Shown here piece after piece: positions 1 to 8,614 of a stretch of DNA of 60,004 nucleotides (positions are counted from its first letter, which is position 1; each line of letters begins with the position of its first letter). The stretch comes from Sphingobacteriia bacterium 24-36-13 (GTDB taxonomy: Bacteria > Bacteroidota > Bacteroidia > Chitinophagales > Chitinophagaceae). The notes under the pieces are model-generated. The model saw only the letters and a program-made list of their open reading frames with translations, had not been told where the DNA came from and made no database searches. The stretch covers positions 1-60,004 of the forward strand of contig NCHN01000019.1 of the NCBI GenBank assembly GCA_002281875.1, read 5' to 3'. The position numbers and the translations under genes are program-made.

Positions 1-594
1 TTGTTGAAGTAAAGTATATGTGAACTTTGCCAACTGCCTTCCATTTAAACCTCTCGCTTTCAATTTTTCTGTTGAAGGATATACAGGCTCTAAAAATGCA
101 GCACCTCCCATTTTAGCAGGGATAAACACTTCAATTTCAGGATGCACCATTTGAGGTTTTCCATTGAAATAAGTGGTTTTACCAAATACCAAATAATCTG
201 AACCAATATATAAACTTTTCTGCACCCAATTAATCCCTTGAAACCAAGTTAATTCAAGTATACCAGTTGCATCTCTTATTTGCGCTACTAATCTTCGGGC
301 GCGCTTTTCTCCTATTACTTCGAATTGCAATAATCTCCCTGCAACTTGAATATATTCCGTTTGAAAATTGATATCGCTTATTTTATTAACCTTGGTTTTA
401 TCAATATGCCTGATAGGATAGTGCTGAAGTAAATCGTTAAAAGTGAATAACTCCAACTCTTTTTTAAGCATATCTGCCCTAAGCGGTCCAACCCCCTTAA
501 GGTATTCAATAGGCGAAGCGAGTATGGTATTTACAGCTGAAATAATGATAATAATATGGTTCCGGCTACAATTTCCGATTTCTTTTGATGCCAA
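1..594 (-). CDS. recG: ATP-dependent DNA helicase RecG, N-terminal part (runs off the window)
   Basis: The minus-strand frame is open to base 1 and reads as the amino-terminal wedge (OB-fold) region of RecG, which remodels stalled forks and branched DNA. A motif PIEYLKGVGPLRADMLKKEL, typical of Bacteroidota RecG, lies near the start and is followed by an OB-fold stretch (GILELTWFQGINWV, then YLVFGKTTYFNGKPQMVHPE). The helicase domains lie outside the window. The start is uncertain: no in-frame ATG lies where the family normally begins. The nearest standard alternatives are TTG at 594 (used here) and GTG at 612, each adding residues upstream of the conserved block. It is divergent from trpS. 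Family assignment is firm; the start is not. Confidence 0.85.
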   Translation of the reverse strand, partial: MASKEIGNCSRNHIIIIISAVNTILASPIEYLKGVGPLRADMLKKELELFTFNDLLQHYPIRHIDKTKVNKISDINFQTEYIQVAGRLLQFEVIGEKRARRLVAQIRDATGILELTWFQGINWVQKSLYIGSDYLVFGKTTYFNGKPQMVHPEIEVFIPAKMGGAAFLEPVYPSTEKLKARGLNGRQLAKFTYTLLQQ

Positions 595-618
595 CCATAA
601 AAAACCAAACACTATATT

Positions 619-626
619 TATCTTCG
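619..626 (+). promoter_or_regulatory. Possible -7 promoter box of trpS (TATCTTCG)
   Basis: TATCTTCG is one base from the Bacteroidota TAnnTTTG consensus and ends 5 nt before the trpS ATG, so transcription would begin at or next to the start codon. I see no clear TTG element about 19 nt upstream, so support is moderate. Confidence 0.35.
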
Positions 627-631
627 CCCAC

Positions 632-1642
632 ATGGAAAAAGAGGTTGTAGTAAGTGGAATTCGGCCTACCGGATTTCTTCATCTTGGAAATTATTTTGGT
701 GCAATGCGTAATTATGTGCGCATGCAAGACGATTTTAATTGTTATTTTTTTGTAGCCAACTGGCATAGTTTAACCACCCACCCCGATACAAAAGAATTAA
801 AAAATAGTGTTTATAGGGTTATTGCAGAAAATATTGCATGTGGATTAGACCCACAAAAAGTGGCATTTTATGTTCAAAGCGATGTACCTGAAATTGCAGA
901 ACTCTATTTGTATTTAAATATGCTTTCTTATAAAGGGGAGTTAGAAAAAACAGTCACTTTTAAAGAGAAAGTAAGATTACAACCAGAAAATGTAAATGCT
1001 GGACTGCTTACCTACCCTGTATTACAAGCTGCTGATATTATTATTCAAAGAGCAGTTAAAGTTCCAGTAGGTAAAGACCAAGAACAACACTTAGAAATGG
1101 CCCGAAATTTTGCAGACCGTTTTAATTATCGTTATGGAGATGTGTTCCCTTTACCTTATGCATTTAATTATGGAGATGAATTAATCAGAATTATGGGATT
1201 AGATGGCAATGGTAAAATGAGTAAGAGTGAAAATCAAAATGCCACTATTTATTTAGCAGACGACGACGAGTTGATTAGAAAAAAAATAATGAAAGCCAAA
1301 ACCGATCAGGGACCTACTGAACCGAATTCGGAAAAGCCAGATTTTATTCAAAATCTTTTCACTATGATGAAGCTAGTAAGTACCGACGATACTTTACAAA
1401 AATTTGAAGATGATTTTAATGCCAGTTCTAATGGAAACTGTATCATTCGATATGGAGATATGAAAAAGCAATTGGCAGAAGATATGGTTGCATTCATTAA
1501 ACCAATAAGAGAGAAAGCTGCAGACCTACTAGCTAATCCAGATGAATTACATAGAATCATCAAACAAGGGGCCGACAAAGGCAGGTCAAGGGCTTCTGAA
1601 ACCTTAAAAATGGTTAGAGATGCAGTAGGATTGAATTATTAG
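632..1642 (+). CDS. trpS: Tryptophanyl-tRNA synthetase
   Basis: This cytoplasmic class I aminoacyl-tRNA synthetase charges tRNA-Trp. The protein is 336 residues, the usual bacterial TrpRS size. The HIGH-like signature appears as PTGFLHLGNYFGA near the N-terminus and the KMSKS loop as GKMSKSENQNATIYL in the second half. The frame is open further upstream, but residues before the ATG at 632 are not TrpRS-like and that stretch overlaps the divergent recG start region; MEKEVVVSGIRPTG is the normal family N-terminus. A promoter-like box ends only 5 nt before this ATG. The downstream kinase gene follows after a 62-nt gap without a hairpin, so co-transcription is possible. Confidence 0.97.
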   Translation: MEKEVVVSGIRPTGFLHLGNYFGAMRNYVRMQDDFNCYFFVANWHSLTTHPDTKELKNSVYRVIAENIACGLDPQKVAFYVQSDVPEIAELYLYLNMLSYKGELEKTVTFKEKVRLQPENVNAGLLTYPVLQAADIIIQRAVKVPVGKDQEQHLEMARNFADRFNYRYGDVFPLPYAFNYGDELIRIMGLDGNGKMSKSENQNATIYLADDDELIRKKIMKAKTDQGPTEPNSEKPDFIQNLFTMMKLVSTDDTLQKFEDDFNASSNGNCIIRYGDMKKQLAEDMVAFIKPIREKAADLLANPDELHRIIKQGADKGRSRASETLKMVRDAVGLNY

Positions 1643-1704
1643 TACTCAAACCACCAAAATCAGATTAGTTTACTTAAGTTGCGACACTTTAACAGCATTT
1701 ACCA

Positions 1705-2340
1705 ATGGCAAAACCTAAAAAACCAAAGCACGTAGCAATAGCGGGAAATATTGGAGCGGGCAAAACAACTTTAACCGAAATGTTGAGTAAACATTATCGC
1801 TGGATTCCTCAGTTTGAGAATGTAGACACCAATCCTTATTTAATGGATTTTTATGAAGACATGCCTCGTTGGAGTTTTAATTTGCAAATTTATTTTTTAA
1901 ATAGCAGATTAAATCAGTTGTTAGATATACAACACGGAACTGAAACTGTTATTCAAGATAGAACCATCTATGAAGATGCCAATATATTTGCGCCGAACTT
2001 ACATGAGATGGGATTGATGAGTAAAAGAGATTTTGATAATTACTATCAATTTTTTCAGACATTAAAAACCATGGTTCAACCACCAGATTTATTAATTTAT
2101 TTAAAAGCCTCTGTTCCTACTTTGGTTTCGCAAATTCAAAAAAGAGGTAGAGAATATGAAGAAAATATTCGTTTAGATTATTTGAAAAAATTAAATGAGT
2201 ATTACAATAAATGGATTGATGGCTACAAAGAAGGACAGCTACTAATTATAGATTGCGATAAAAATAAATTTGCTGAAAACGAAGAACAATTTGGTGAAAT
2301 CATCAGCAAAGTTGATGGAATGCTTTTTGGACTTTTTTAA
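1705..2340 (+). CDS. Deoxynucleoside kinase (dGK/dAK/dCK family)
   Basis: Deoxynucleoside kinases phosphorylate deoxyribonucleosides with ATP in nucleotide salvage. The protein (211 aa) begins with a Walker A loop, IAGNIGAGKTTLTEML, at about residues 12-27. It carries the family pattern QDRTIYEDANIFA (the DR[ST] motif contacting the base/sugar) near residue 85-97 and a lid-like basic segment (QKRGREYEENI) near 145-155. Length fits bacterial dGK/dAK subunits. Substrate specificity cannot be read from sequence alone. It lies 62 nt after trpS and 19 nt before the next orphan gene, suggesting one transcript. Confidence 0.88.
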   Translation: MAKPKKPKHVAIAGNIGAGKTTLTEMLSKHYRWIPQFENVDTNPYLMDFYEDMPRWSFNLQIYFLNSRLNQLLDIQHGTETVIQDRTIYEDANIFAPNLHEMGLMSKRDFDNYYQFFQTLKTMVQPPDLLIYLKASVPTLVSQIQKRGREYEENIRLDYLKKLNEYYNKWIDGYKEGQLLIIDCDKNKFAENEEQFGEIISKVDGMLFGLF

Positions 2341-2359
2341 AGGTCACTACATTATAAAT

Positions 2360-2722
2360 ATGAATTACGAAGAACTTGTAAAAAATCATTCAGGAGAGTT
2401 AATTGAAAAATTGGTAACTCATGTAGTTAGCCAAGACCCCGTTGAAGTATTATTCAATTTCGAAGACAACGACCAATGGGCCATCGTTAGCATGCACCAG
2501 TATGAAGAAGATTTAGAAATTTCACTCAGAATGCATTCTAACCAATCAATTGATTTGTTTGTGGGCTACTACGACGATGAAGATGAGTTTCACGAAATAG
2601 TGCATGTATTAAATGAAACAGAATTAGAACAATTACCCGATGGCTTAAAAAAAGTAATGCGTAAAGTAGTAGACGACGAGAAAGGGATGCGACTACCTGG
2701 TAACTTTTTATCTGCAAAATAA
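2360..2722 (+). CDS. Hypothetical acidic protein (120 aa)
   Basis: I do not recognise this family. The ATG at 2360 follows the kinase stop by 19 nt and gives a 120-residue, strongly acidic soluble protein with no signal peptide or membrane segment. The centre alternates hydrophobic and acidic residues (VEVLFNFEDNDQWAIVSMH, then LFVGYYDDEDEFHEIVHVL), suggesting a small beta-rich fold, followed by a more basic helix (GLKKVMRKVVDD). The frame is open upstream into the kinase, but that extension overlaps the kinase coding sequence and is unlikely. Position suggests co-transcription with the kinase; no function is assigned. Confidence 0.7.
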   Translation: MNYEELVKNHSGELIEKLVTHVVSQDPVEVLFNFEDNDQWAIVSMHQYEEDLEISLRMHSNQSIDLFVGYYDDEDEFHEIVHVLNETELEQLPDGLKKVMRKVVDDEKGMRLPGNFLSAK

Positions 2723-2726
2723 TAAA

Positions 2727-2750
2727 GCCTCCCTCTTTTCAGAAGGAGGC
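2727..2750 (-). terminator. Rho-independent terminator of pckA
   Basis: Inverted repeat GCCTCC...GGAGGC with a 12-nt loop. On the minus strand the stem is followed by TTTATTATTTT, so it mainly serves pckA; it may also stop the convergent orphan gene. Confidence 0.7.
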
Positions 2751-2790
2751 TCTTCAGGCAAACAATCGCAACAACTTTAGCAATCAATAG

Positions 2791-4395
2791 TTATACGATT
2801 GGCGCAGCCGCCAGAATCTCTGCCGAAACACCGGCTGCATATTTTTCAAAATTTGTAATAAACTGTTGTGCCAAATTTTTGGCTGTTGCATCATATGCAG
2901 CAGCAGCTGACCATGTAGATTTTGGATTTAAAATTTCCGCAGGAACTGCAGGACAACTGGTAGGAATCATCATACCAAATACAGGGTGTTGCTCAAAAGA
3001 TACATTATCTAAACTGCCATTCAACGCTGCCGTAATCATTGCCCTAGTATAGCTTAATTTCATTCTGCTTCCTGTACCATAAGATCCGCCACTCCATCCG
3101 GTATTAATCATCCAAACATTCACTTGATTCTCTTTCATTTTAGCACCCAACATCTCCGCGTATTTACCAGGATGTAAAGGTAAAAATGGCGCCCCAAAAC
3201 AAGCGCTAAAAGTTGACTTTGGTTCGGTTACTCCTGCTTCAGTTCCAGCTACTTTAGCAGTATATCCACTAATAAACTGGTACATTGCTTGACCAGGACT
3301 TAGCTTACTGATTGGAGGCAAAACACCATATGCATCACAGGTTAAGAAAAATATATTCTTTGGTAATCCTCCAATACTTGGTTCCATTGCGTTGGAAATA
3401 AAATGCAATGGATAACTTACTCTTGTATTTTCAGTTATGCCTTTAAAACTAAAATCAATTTGATTGGTCCCGCTTACAAAACCTACGTTTTCTACTAAAG
3501 CTCCTGGCTTAATGGCATGAAAAATCTCTGGTTCTTTTTCTTCACTTAAATCGATGGTTTTTGCATAACAACCACCTTCAAAATTAAATACACTATTATT
3601 GGTCCAACCATGTTCGTCGTCTCCAATTAACTTTCTATTTGGGTCGGCACTTAAAGTTGTTTTACCAGTTCCGCTCAATCCAAAAAATACCGCAACATCT
3701 CCCTCCTTGCCCATATTAGCACTACAATGCATGCTCAAGACATTTTTTTGTTGTGGAAGAATATAATTGAGGATGGTGAAAATACCTTTCTTCATTTCAC
3801 CGGTGTATCCTGTACCACCAATTAAAATGGTTTTATGGGTAAAAGAGACAACTGCAAAATTGTGCTGTCTGGTTCCATCAACAGCAGGATCTGCTTTAAA
3901 ACCAGGGGCTTGAATGATATGCCACTCAGGAGTAAAGTTTTCTAACTCTTCTTCTGTTGGTCTTAAGAACATATTGTACGCAAACAAATTGCTCCAAGGA
4001 TTTTCATTGATTACTCGAATATTTAAGCGGTAATGATCATCTGCACAAGCGTAAGCATCTCTTACCCATACTTCATCTTGTTGTCCTAAATAGTCCAACA
4101 CTTTTTTCTTCAATTGATGAAAGTATTTTTCATCAATTGGAATATTAAAATTATTCCAATGAACTGTATCTGCGGTTATTTCATCTTTTACAATGAATTT
4201 ATCTTGAGGACTTCTTCCAGTAAATTCTCCCGTATTAATACAAAGTGCACCGGTATCATTTAATACACCCTGCCCTTTTAATAACGCTTGATTCACTAAT
4301 GTTTCAGGAGATAATTGATAATGTACCCCATGCTCGTTGGTTAATCCCAAGGCTAAAAATTTTGATGCGTCTACTGTTAAAGTTGGTAATGACAT
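2791..4395 (-). CDS. pckA: Phosphoenolpyruvate carboxykinase (ATP)
   Basis: The enzyme converts oxaloacetate and ATP to PEP and CO2, the entry step of gluconeogenesis. The 534-residue length is standard for the ATP-dependent type. The P-loop GLSGTGKTTLSADPNR, immediately followed by the metal/phosphate-binding IGDDEHGW, is diagnostic. Other hallmarks are GRSPQDKFIV near residue 60 and NTGWSGGSYGTGSRMKL in the C-terminal half. I use the ATG at 4395 (MSLPTLTV); 12 further in-frame codons upstream overlap the promoter and are unlikely. It has its own promoter and terminator and is divergent from the GlcD-like gene, so it appears monocistronic. Confidence 0.97.
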   Translation of the reverse strand: MSLPTLTVDASKFLALGLTNEHGVHYQLSPETLVNQALLKGQGVLNDTGALCINTGEFTGRSPQDKFIVKDEITADTVHWNNFNIPIDEKYFHQLKKKVLDYLGQQDEVWVRDAYACADDHYRLNIRVINENPWSNLFAYNMFLRPTEEELENFTPEWHIIQAPGFKADPAVDGTRQHNFAVVSFTHKTILIGGTGYTGEMKKGIFTILNYILPQQKNVLSMHCSANMGKEGDVAVFFGLSGTGKTTLSADPNRKLIGDDEHGWTNNSVFNFEGGCYAKTIDLSEEKEPEIFHAIKPGALVENVGFVSGTNQIDFSFKGITENTRVSYPLHFISNAMEPSIGGLPKNIFFLTCDAYGVLPPISKLSPGQAMYQFISGYTAKVAGTEAGVTEPKSTFSACFGAPFLPLHPGKYAEMLGAKMKENQVNVWMINTGWSGGSYGTGSRMKLSYTRAMITAALNGSLDNVSFEQHPVFGMMIPTSCPAVPAEILNPKSTWSAAAAYDATAKNLAQQFITNFEKYAAGVSAEILAAAPIV

Positions 4396-4420
4396 ATACA
4401 AACAATCGTTAGTTAGTATG

Positions 4421-4428
4421 CAAAAGTA
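4421..4428 (-). promoter_or_regulatory. pckA promoter -7 box (TACTTTTG)
   Basis: An exact match to the Bacteroidota TAnnTTTG box on the minus strand, 25 nt from the pckA ATG. The -33 TTG element is poorly conserved here. Confidence 0.6.
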
Positions 4429-4516
4429 CATTGTTTAATTATTTGAACATATTATTTGTGTACTAATTACACAACTTTTACCCCCTTTGGGTCGTATTTT
4501 TACCAAAATTTAATTC

Positions 4517-5941
4517 ATGGGTGGGCAAAAGCAACAAGGACGCTTAACAAAGGAAATAATAGAGCAATTCAGACTGATTGTAGGGGATGTGAATTTGTTA
4601 ATGGATGAAACCAGCCTTACCGATTATGGACACGACGAAACCGAACGCCTTGTTTTCTTGCCCGAAATAGTGCTAAAACCTTCCAACACTGAGCAAGTTG
4701 CAGCCATAATGAAAATTTGTAACCAACACTATATTCCGGTTACTCCAAGAGGTGCTGGTACTGGTTTAAGTGGCGGGGCTCTACCCCATTTAGGTGGTGT
4801 TTTACTATCTACTGAAAAACTCAATCAAATTCTGTCAATTGATGAAAGAAACTTACAAGTAATTACCGAACCTGGAGTTATCACTGAAGTATTACAAAAT
4901 GCAGTGAAAGAAAAAGGGTTGTTTTATCCTCCAGATCCAAGTAGCAAGGGCAGTTGTTTTATTGGAGGAAATATTGCAGAGAATAGTGGTGGACCTAAAG
5001 CTGTAAAATATGGTGTGGTAAAAGACTATGTGCTCAATTTAGAAGTAGTATTACCCAATGGAGAAATCATGTGGACTGGAGCCAATGTGCTAAAAAATGC
5101 AACTGGTTATAATCTCACCCAACTTATTGTAGGTAGTGAAGGCACCTTATGCATTGTTACTAAAATAGTTTTGAAATTAATCCCCTATCCTAAATATGAT
5201 TTATTAATGTTGGTTCCTTTTAACTCGCTTGAAAAAGCAGGAGCCGCTGTTAGTGCAATCTTTAGAGCAGGGTTTGTTCCTAGTGCTTTAGAGCTCATTG
5301 AAATTAACGCCTTACAGATTGTAAGTAAAATGGTAGACAGTTCGGTTGTACCAGTTACAGATACCATAGAAGGACATTTGATTATAGAAGTAGACGGAAA
5401 CAATATGGATGTGTTGATGCAAGAGGTAGAAGCCATTGCAGAACTATTGGTTGAATTTGATGCAGGTGATATTTTATTTGCAGACGATGCACAACAGAAA
5501 GCAGAATTATGGAAGCTAAGACGAAGAGCTGCTGAAGCAGTAAAATTAGATGGATATACCATAGAAGAAGATACAGTGGTTCCTAGGGCCGAATTACCGG
5601 CACTGATTAAAGGAGTAAAAGAGTTGGGAATTCAATATGGCTTTAAAGTAGTTTGTTATGGACATGCAGGAGATGGCAATTTACATATTCGCATCAACCA
5701 CCCTTCTATCAAGAACAGTCATGGCAACGAAGAAATGACCCAAATTCTAAAAGCCCTATTTGCATTAGTCAAAAGTTTAGGAGGCACCATTAGTGGAGAA
5801 CATGGAATTGGACTTATTCAGAAACCTTATATGGAAACAGTGTTTAGCTTAAATTCTATTCAACTCATGAGAGATATTAAAAAGGCATTTGATCCTAACA
5901 ATATTTTAAATGTTGGAAAAATATTTGATGCCAAGGATTGA
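4517..5941 (+). CDS. FAD-linked oxidase, GlcD / D-lactate dehydrogenase-like
   Basis: A flavoprotein of the glycolate oxidase GlcD / bacterial D-lactate dehydrogenase group, oxidising a 2-hydroxy acid to a 2-oxo acid. The 474-residue protein has an N-terminal PCMH-type FAD domain (about 40-220; TPRGAGTGLSGGALP and PPDPSSKGSCFIGGNIAENS bind FAD) and a C-terminal FAD-oxidase domain (about 225-470) with the conserved GHAGDGNLHIRINHP and SGEHGIGLIQKPYM histidine motifs. There is no signal peptide, so it is cytoplasmic or membrane-peripheral. No GlcE/GlcF partner lies nearby, so it is probably a single-subunit enzyme; the exact substrate is not certain. Confidence 0.87.
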   Translation: MGGQKQQGRLTKEIIEQFRLIVGDVNLLMDETSLTDYGHDETERLVFLPEIVLKPSNTEQVAAIMKICNQHYIPVTPRGAGTGLSGGALPHLGGVLLSTEKLNQILSIDERNLQVITEPGVITEVLQNAVKEKGLFYPPDPSSKGSCFIGGNIAENSGGPKAVKYGVVKDYVLNLEVVLPNGEIMWTGANVLKNATGYNLTQLIVGSEGTLCIVTKIVLKLIPYPKYDLLMLVPFNSLEKAGAAVSAIFRAGFVPSALELIEINALQIVSKMVDSSVVPVTDTIEGHLIIEVDGNNMDVLMQEVEAIAELLVEFDAGDILFADDAQQKAELWKLRRRAAEAVKLDGYTIEEDTVVPRAELPALIKGVKELGIQYGFKVVCYGHAGDGNLHIRINHPSIKNSHGNEEMTQILKALFALVKSLGGTISGEHGIGLIQKPYMETVFSLNSIQLMRDIKKAFDPNNILNVGKIFDAKD

Positions 5942-5964
5942 GTAATTTTAATTAAATGATTTGT

Positions 5965-6561
5965 ATGAAAAAGGGATGTTGGATATTGATTTTGATGCTC
6001 GGTAGTTTAAGTTCATTAAAAGCACAATTAGAAGCTCCGGAAAAACCAGTAGGGTTTGATCCTGCAAGAGTATTCATTGGCACAAGCTTAAACCTTGGCT
6101 TATCTAATCGCTTTTTTAATCTAGGGCTTAATCCCGAAGTGGGCTACAGCCTTAATAATTGGCTGGATATTGGCGTGGCAATGAATTTGAATTATTATTC
6201 GCAAAGCGCAACCGGTTTCAATACAATCAAGTACAAAAACTTCAACTTCGGAGGAGGCGCATTTTTAAGAGTGTGGCCAATTAGTTTTTTACACTTACAA
6301 ATACAACCCGAATACAACTGGATTAGTTCTTCTCAAACTGATGTGAATACGGGTCAAACATTTAAATACAAACTACAAGCGCCTAGCATGTTAGCGGGTA
6401 TTGGATATGGTACCAGAGAAATTGGCAATCGCTTTTCTCATTTTACCATCATGATCGATTTAAATCAAGCAATTAATTCACCCTATCGTGATCAATTCGG
6501 CGACCCACAACCTGTATTTAGAGGCGGTTTTGGCATGTACCTTAACTCAAGAAAGCGATAG
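5965..6561 (+). CDS. Small outer-membrane beta-barrel-like protein
   Basis: The ATG at 5965 gives a good Sec signal peptide (MKK, hydrophobic core, cleavage after LKAQ); an ATG three codons upstream at 5956 is also possible. The mature part (about 175 aa) has alternating strands rich in aromatic and glycine residues (for example FNFGGGAFLRVWPISFLHLQ) and ends in a strand-like segment, as in small porin-like barrels. The exact family is not recognisable. It starts 23 nt after the GlcD-like gene. Its 3' end overlaps the 3' end of the convergent LOG-family gene by 20 bp. Confidence 0.7.
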   Translation: MKKGCWILILMLGSLSSLKAQLEAPEKPVGFDPARVFIGTSLNLGLSNRFFNLGLNPEVGYSLNNWLDIGVAMNLNYYSQSATGFNTIKYKNFNFGGGAFLRVWPISFLHLQIQPEYNWISSSQTDVNTGQTFKYKLQAPSMLAGIGYGTREIGNRFSHFTIMIDLNQAINSPYRDQFGDPQPVFRGGFGMYLNSRKR

Positions 6562-7081
6562 CTTCAGCAGCGGTAGAAGCCACCAGCAATCGGTCTTTCC
6601 AATCCTCATATAAAAAACCTTGCTGGAACATGGTATCAATATGTGCTACTAAATGATCATAGTATCCATTGCAGTTCAATAACACAATTTTTTTATTGTG
6701 AATCTTGAGCGTATTCCATGTAAGCATTTCGAACAACTCATCTAAAGTTCCGTTTCCGCCAGGTAGAATAATGGCTGCATCACATAGTTCATAAAGCAGC
6801 TTTTTTCTAACATGCATATCGGCCACAACCCTTAAATCGGTAATGCCTTTGTGCTGGTGCTCCCATTCTAACAATACTTCTGGTATCACACCAATCACAT
6901 TTCCATTTCCCTCCATTACTGCATCAGCTACTGCACCCATAAGGCCTTTATTGCCACCTCCATATACCAATGTGATCTTTTCCTGGGCCATTAATTGTCC
7001 CAATGCAATGGTTTGCAACACAAATTCAGGATCATTACCTGATTTAGAACCACAGAAAACAGCTATATTTTTAATTTTCAT
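6542..7081 (-). CDS. LOG-family (TIGR00730) nucleotide phosphoribohydrolase-like protein
   Basis: A Rossmann-fold protein of the Lonely Guy family, which cleaves cytokinin-like or purine nucleoside 5'-monophosphates to base plus ribose 5-phosphate. In bacteria the physiological substrate is often AMP-like and unclear. The 179-residue protein carries the signature PGGNGTLDELFEMLTW at about residues 106-121 and the N-terminal FCGSKSGNDPEF and LVYGGGNKGLMGAVADA motifs. Length is typical. It is a single gene, convergent and overlapping by 20 bp with the beta-barrel gene. Confidence 0.9.
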   Translation of the reverse strand: MKIKNIAVFCGSKSGNDPEFVLQTIALGQLMAQEKITLVYGGGNKGLMGAVADAVMEGNGNVIGVIPEVLLEWEHQHKGITDLRVVADMHVRKKLLYELCDAAIILPGGNGTLDELFEMLTWNTLKIHNKKIVLLNCNGYYDHLVAHIDTMFQQGFLYEDWKDRLLVASTAAEAIAFLS

Positions 7082-7159
7082 ATTATACCATTAGGACAGA
7101 CAAAATACCTGAATTATTTTTACTACTTTACAAAATTCTTTTAACGAAACAAAACCCAT

Positions 7160-8614
7160 ATGTCTCCCTTATTGTTGTTTTCATTTGTTATTGGTTATTT
7201 CCTCATATTATTGGTTGTTGCTTGGTATACTGGAAGAAACAGTGATAACCACTCTTTTTTTATTGGAAACAAGAATAGCAACTGGATGTTGGTGGCTTTT
7301 GGGATGGTAGGAACTTCTTTAAGTGGAGTTACATTTGTAAGCGTTCCTGGTGCTGTTGCCAAAGAATCTTTTGCGTACTTACAAATTACCATCGGTTATT
7401 TGTTTGGTTACCTAATGATTGCATATATACTCCTGCCCCTTTATTATAAACTAAATCTTACTTCCATATATAATTATTTAAGTTCTAGAATGGGATTTAA
7501 CTCTTATAAAACAGGGTCTTCCTTTTTTATACTTTCTAGAACCCTCGGCGCTACGGCTCGATTGTACTTAGTAGTAAATATTTTACAAGAAGCCATTTTA
7601 AACAGTTTTAATATTCCTTTTTGGGCAACTACGTTGATCATTTTAGTAATGATTTTATTATACACTTTTGAGGGGGGAGTTAAAACCATTGTTTACACCG
7701 ATACACTACAAACCACTTGTATGTTAGCGGGCTTAGTCATATGTGTGTTTTATATCCTCAATCAATTGAATATGGGATTTGGGGATAGTTTACAAGCAAT
7801 GAATGATAGAGGCTATTCTAAAATATTTTTTACAGATCCGAATAGTAAATTTTTCTTCTTAAAACAAATCATTGCGGGTGCATTCATTACGGTAACAATG
7901 ACTGGTATGGACCAAGAAATGATGCAGAAAAATATCTCCGTAAAAACATTAAAAGATTCTCAAAAAAATGTGATGTCAATGGCCATTACATTGGCTACGG
8001 TAATTGTTATCTTTTTGTTCTTAGGAGGATTACTTTATTTATATGCAGAGAATTTAAATATTGCTGTTTCTGGCGATAAAATTTTCCCGGTATTAGCTAT
8101 GGAACATATGCCTCCCGTGGTTTCTGTGATTTTTATTATTGCACTAATCTCTGCTTTATTCCCAAGTGCAGATGGAGCAATTACTGCATTAACTTCTACT
8201 TTTTGTATAGACATTATTGGTATACAAAGAAGACCAGACTTAACTGAAGCAGCTCAGAAAAAAATCAGACAAAGGGTTCACTTAACATTTGCAGCAATAT
8301 TCCTTGTATTTGTGCTCATTTTCAAATGGGTTAATGACCCTAGCATGATTGGGCTGTTGCTAAAAATTGCTGCATATACCTATGGACCACTTTTGGGTTT
8401 ATTCACTTTTGGAATCATCACAAAACGAGTTGTAAAAGATGCATTGGTGCCCTATGTATGTATTGCAGCACCAATCATTTGTTTTATCATAGATAAATAC
8501 CAGAAATCCTTACTAGGCTCTTATGAGGTTGGATTAGAACTGTTAATCATCAACGGTACCATCACTTTTTTAGGGCTTATCCTCATATCTAACAAAGGTA
8601 ATGGAACTAATTAG
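7160..8614 (+). CDS. Sodium:solute symporter (SSS family)
   Basis: An inner-membrane Na+-coupled transporter of the SSS superfamily. The 484 residues contain about 13 hydrophobic helices with family motifs such as GMVGTSLSGVTFVSVPG near residues 48-64 and a conserved SALFPSADGAITALTSTF stretch near 330-347. The substrate cannot be predicted (relatives carry sugars, carboxylates, amino acids or sialic acid). The stop overlaps the next gene start by 14 nt, so transporter and methyltransferase are translationally coupled at the head of a five-gene chain. Confidence 0.9.
   Translation: MSPLLLFSFVIGYFLILLVVAWYTGRNSDNHSFFIGNKNSNWMLVAFGMVGTSLSGVTFVSVPGAVAKESFAYLQITIGYLFGYLMIAYILLPLYYKLNLTSIYNYLSSRMGFNSYKTGSSFFILSRTLGATARLYLVVNILQEAILNSFNIPFWATTLIILVMILLYTFEGGVKTIVYTDTLQTTCMLAGLVICVFYILNQLNMGFGDSLQAMNDRGYSKIFFTDPNSKFFFLKQIIAGAFITVTMTGMDQEMMQKNISVKTLKDSQKNVMSMAITLATVIVIFLFLGGLLYLYAENLNIAVSGDKIFPVLAMEHMPPVVSVIFIIALISALFPSADGAITALTSTFCIDIIGIQRRPDLTEAAQKKIRQRVHLTFAAIFLVFVLIFKWVNDPSMIGLLLKIAAYTYGPLLGLFTFGIITKRVVKDALVPYVCIAAPIICFIIDKYQKSLLGSYEVGLELLIINGTITFLGLILISNKGNGTN

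Noticed and set aside
443-631. Upstream extension of trpS by 63 codons
   Set aside because: The extra residues are not TrpRS-like and overlap the divergent recG start region; the ATG at 632 gives the normal family N-terminus.
4426-4469. Distant AGTACA...TGTACT repeat in the pckA/GlcD intergenic region
   Set aside because: Only six bases per arm separated by about 30 nt in A/T-rich DNA; not convincing as an operator.
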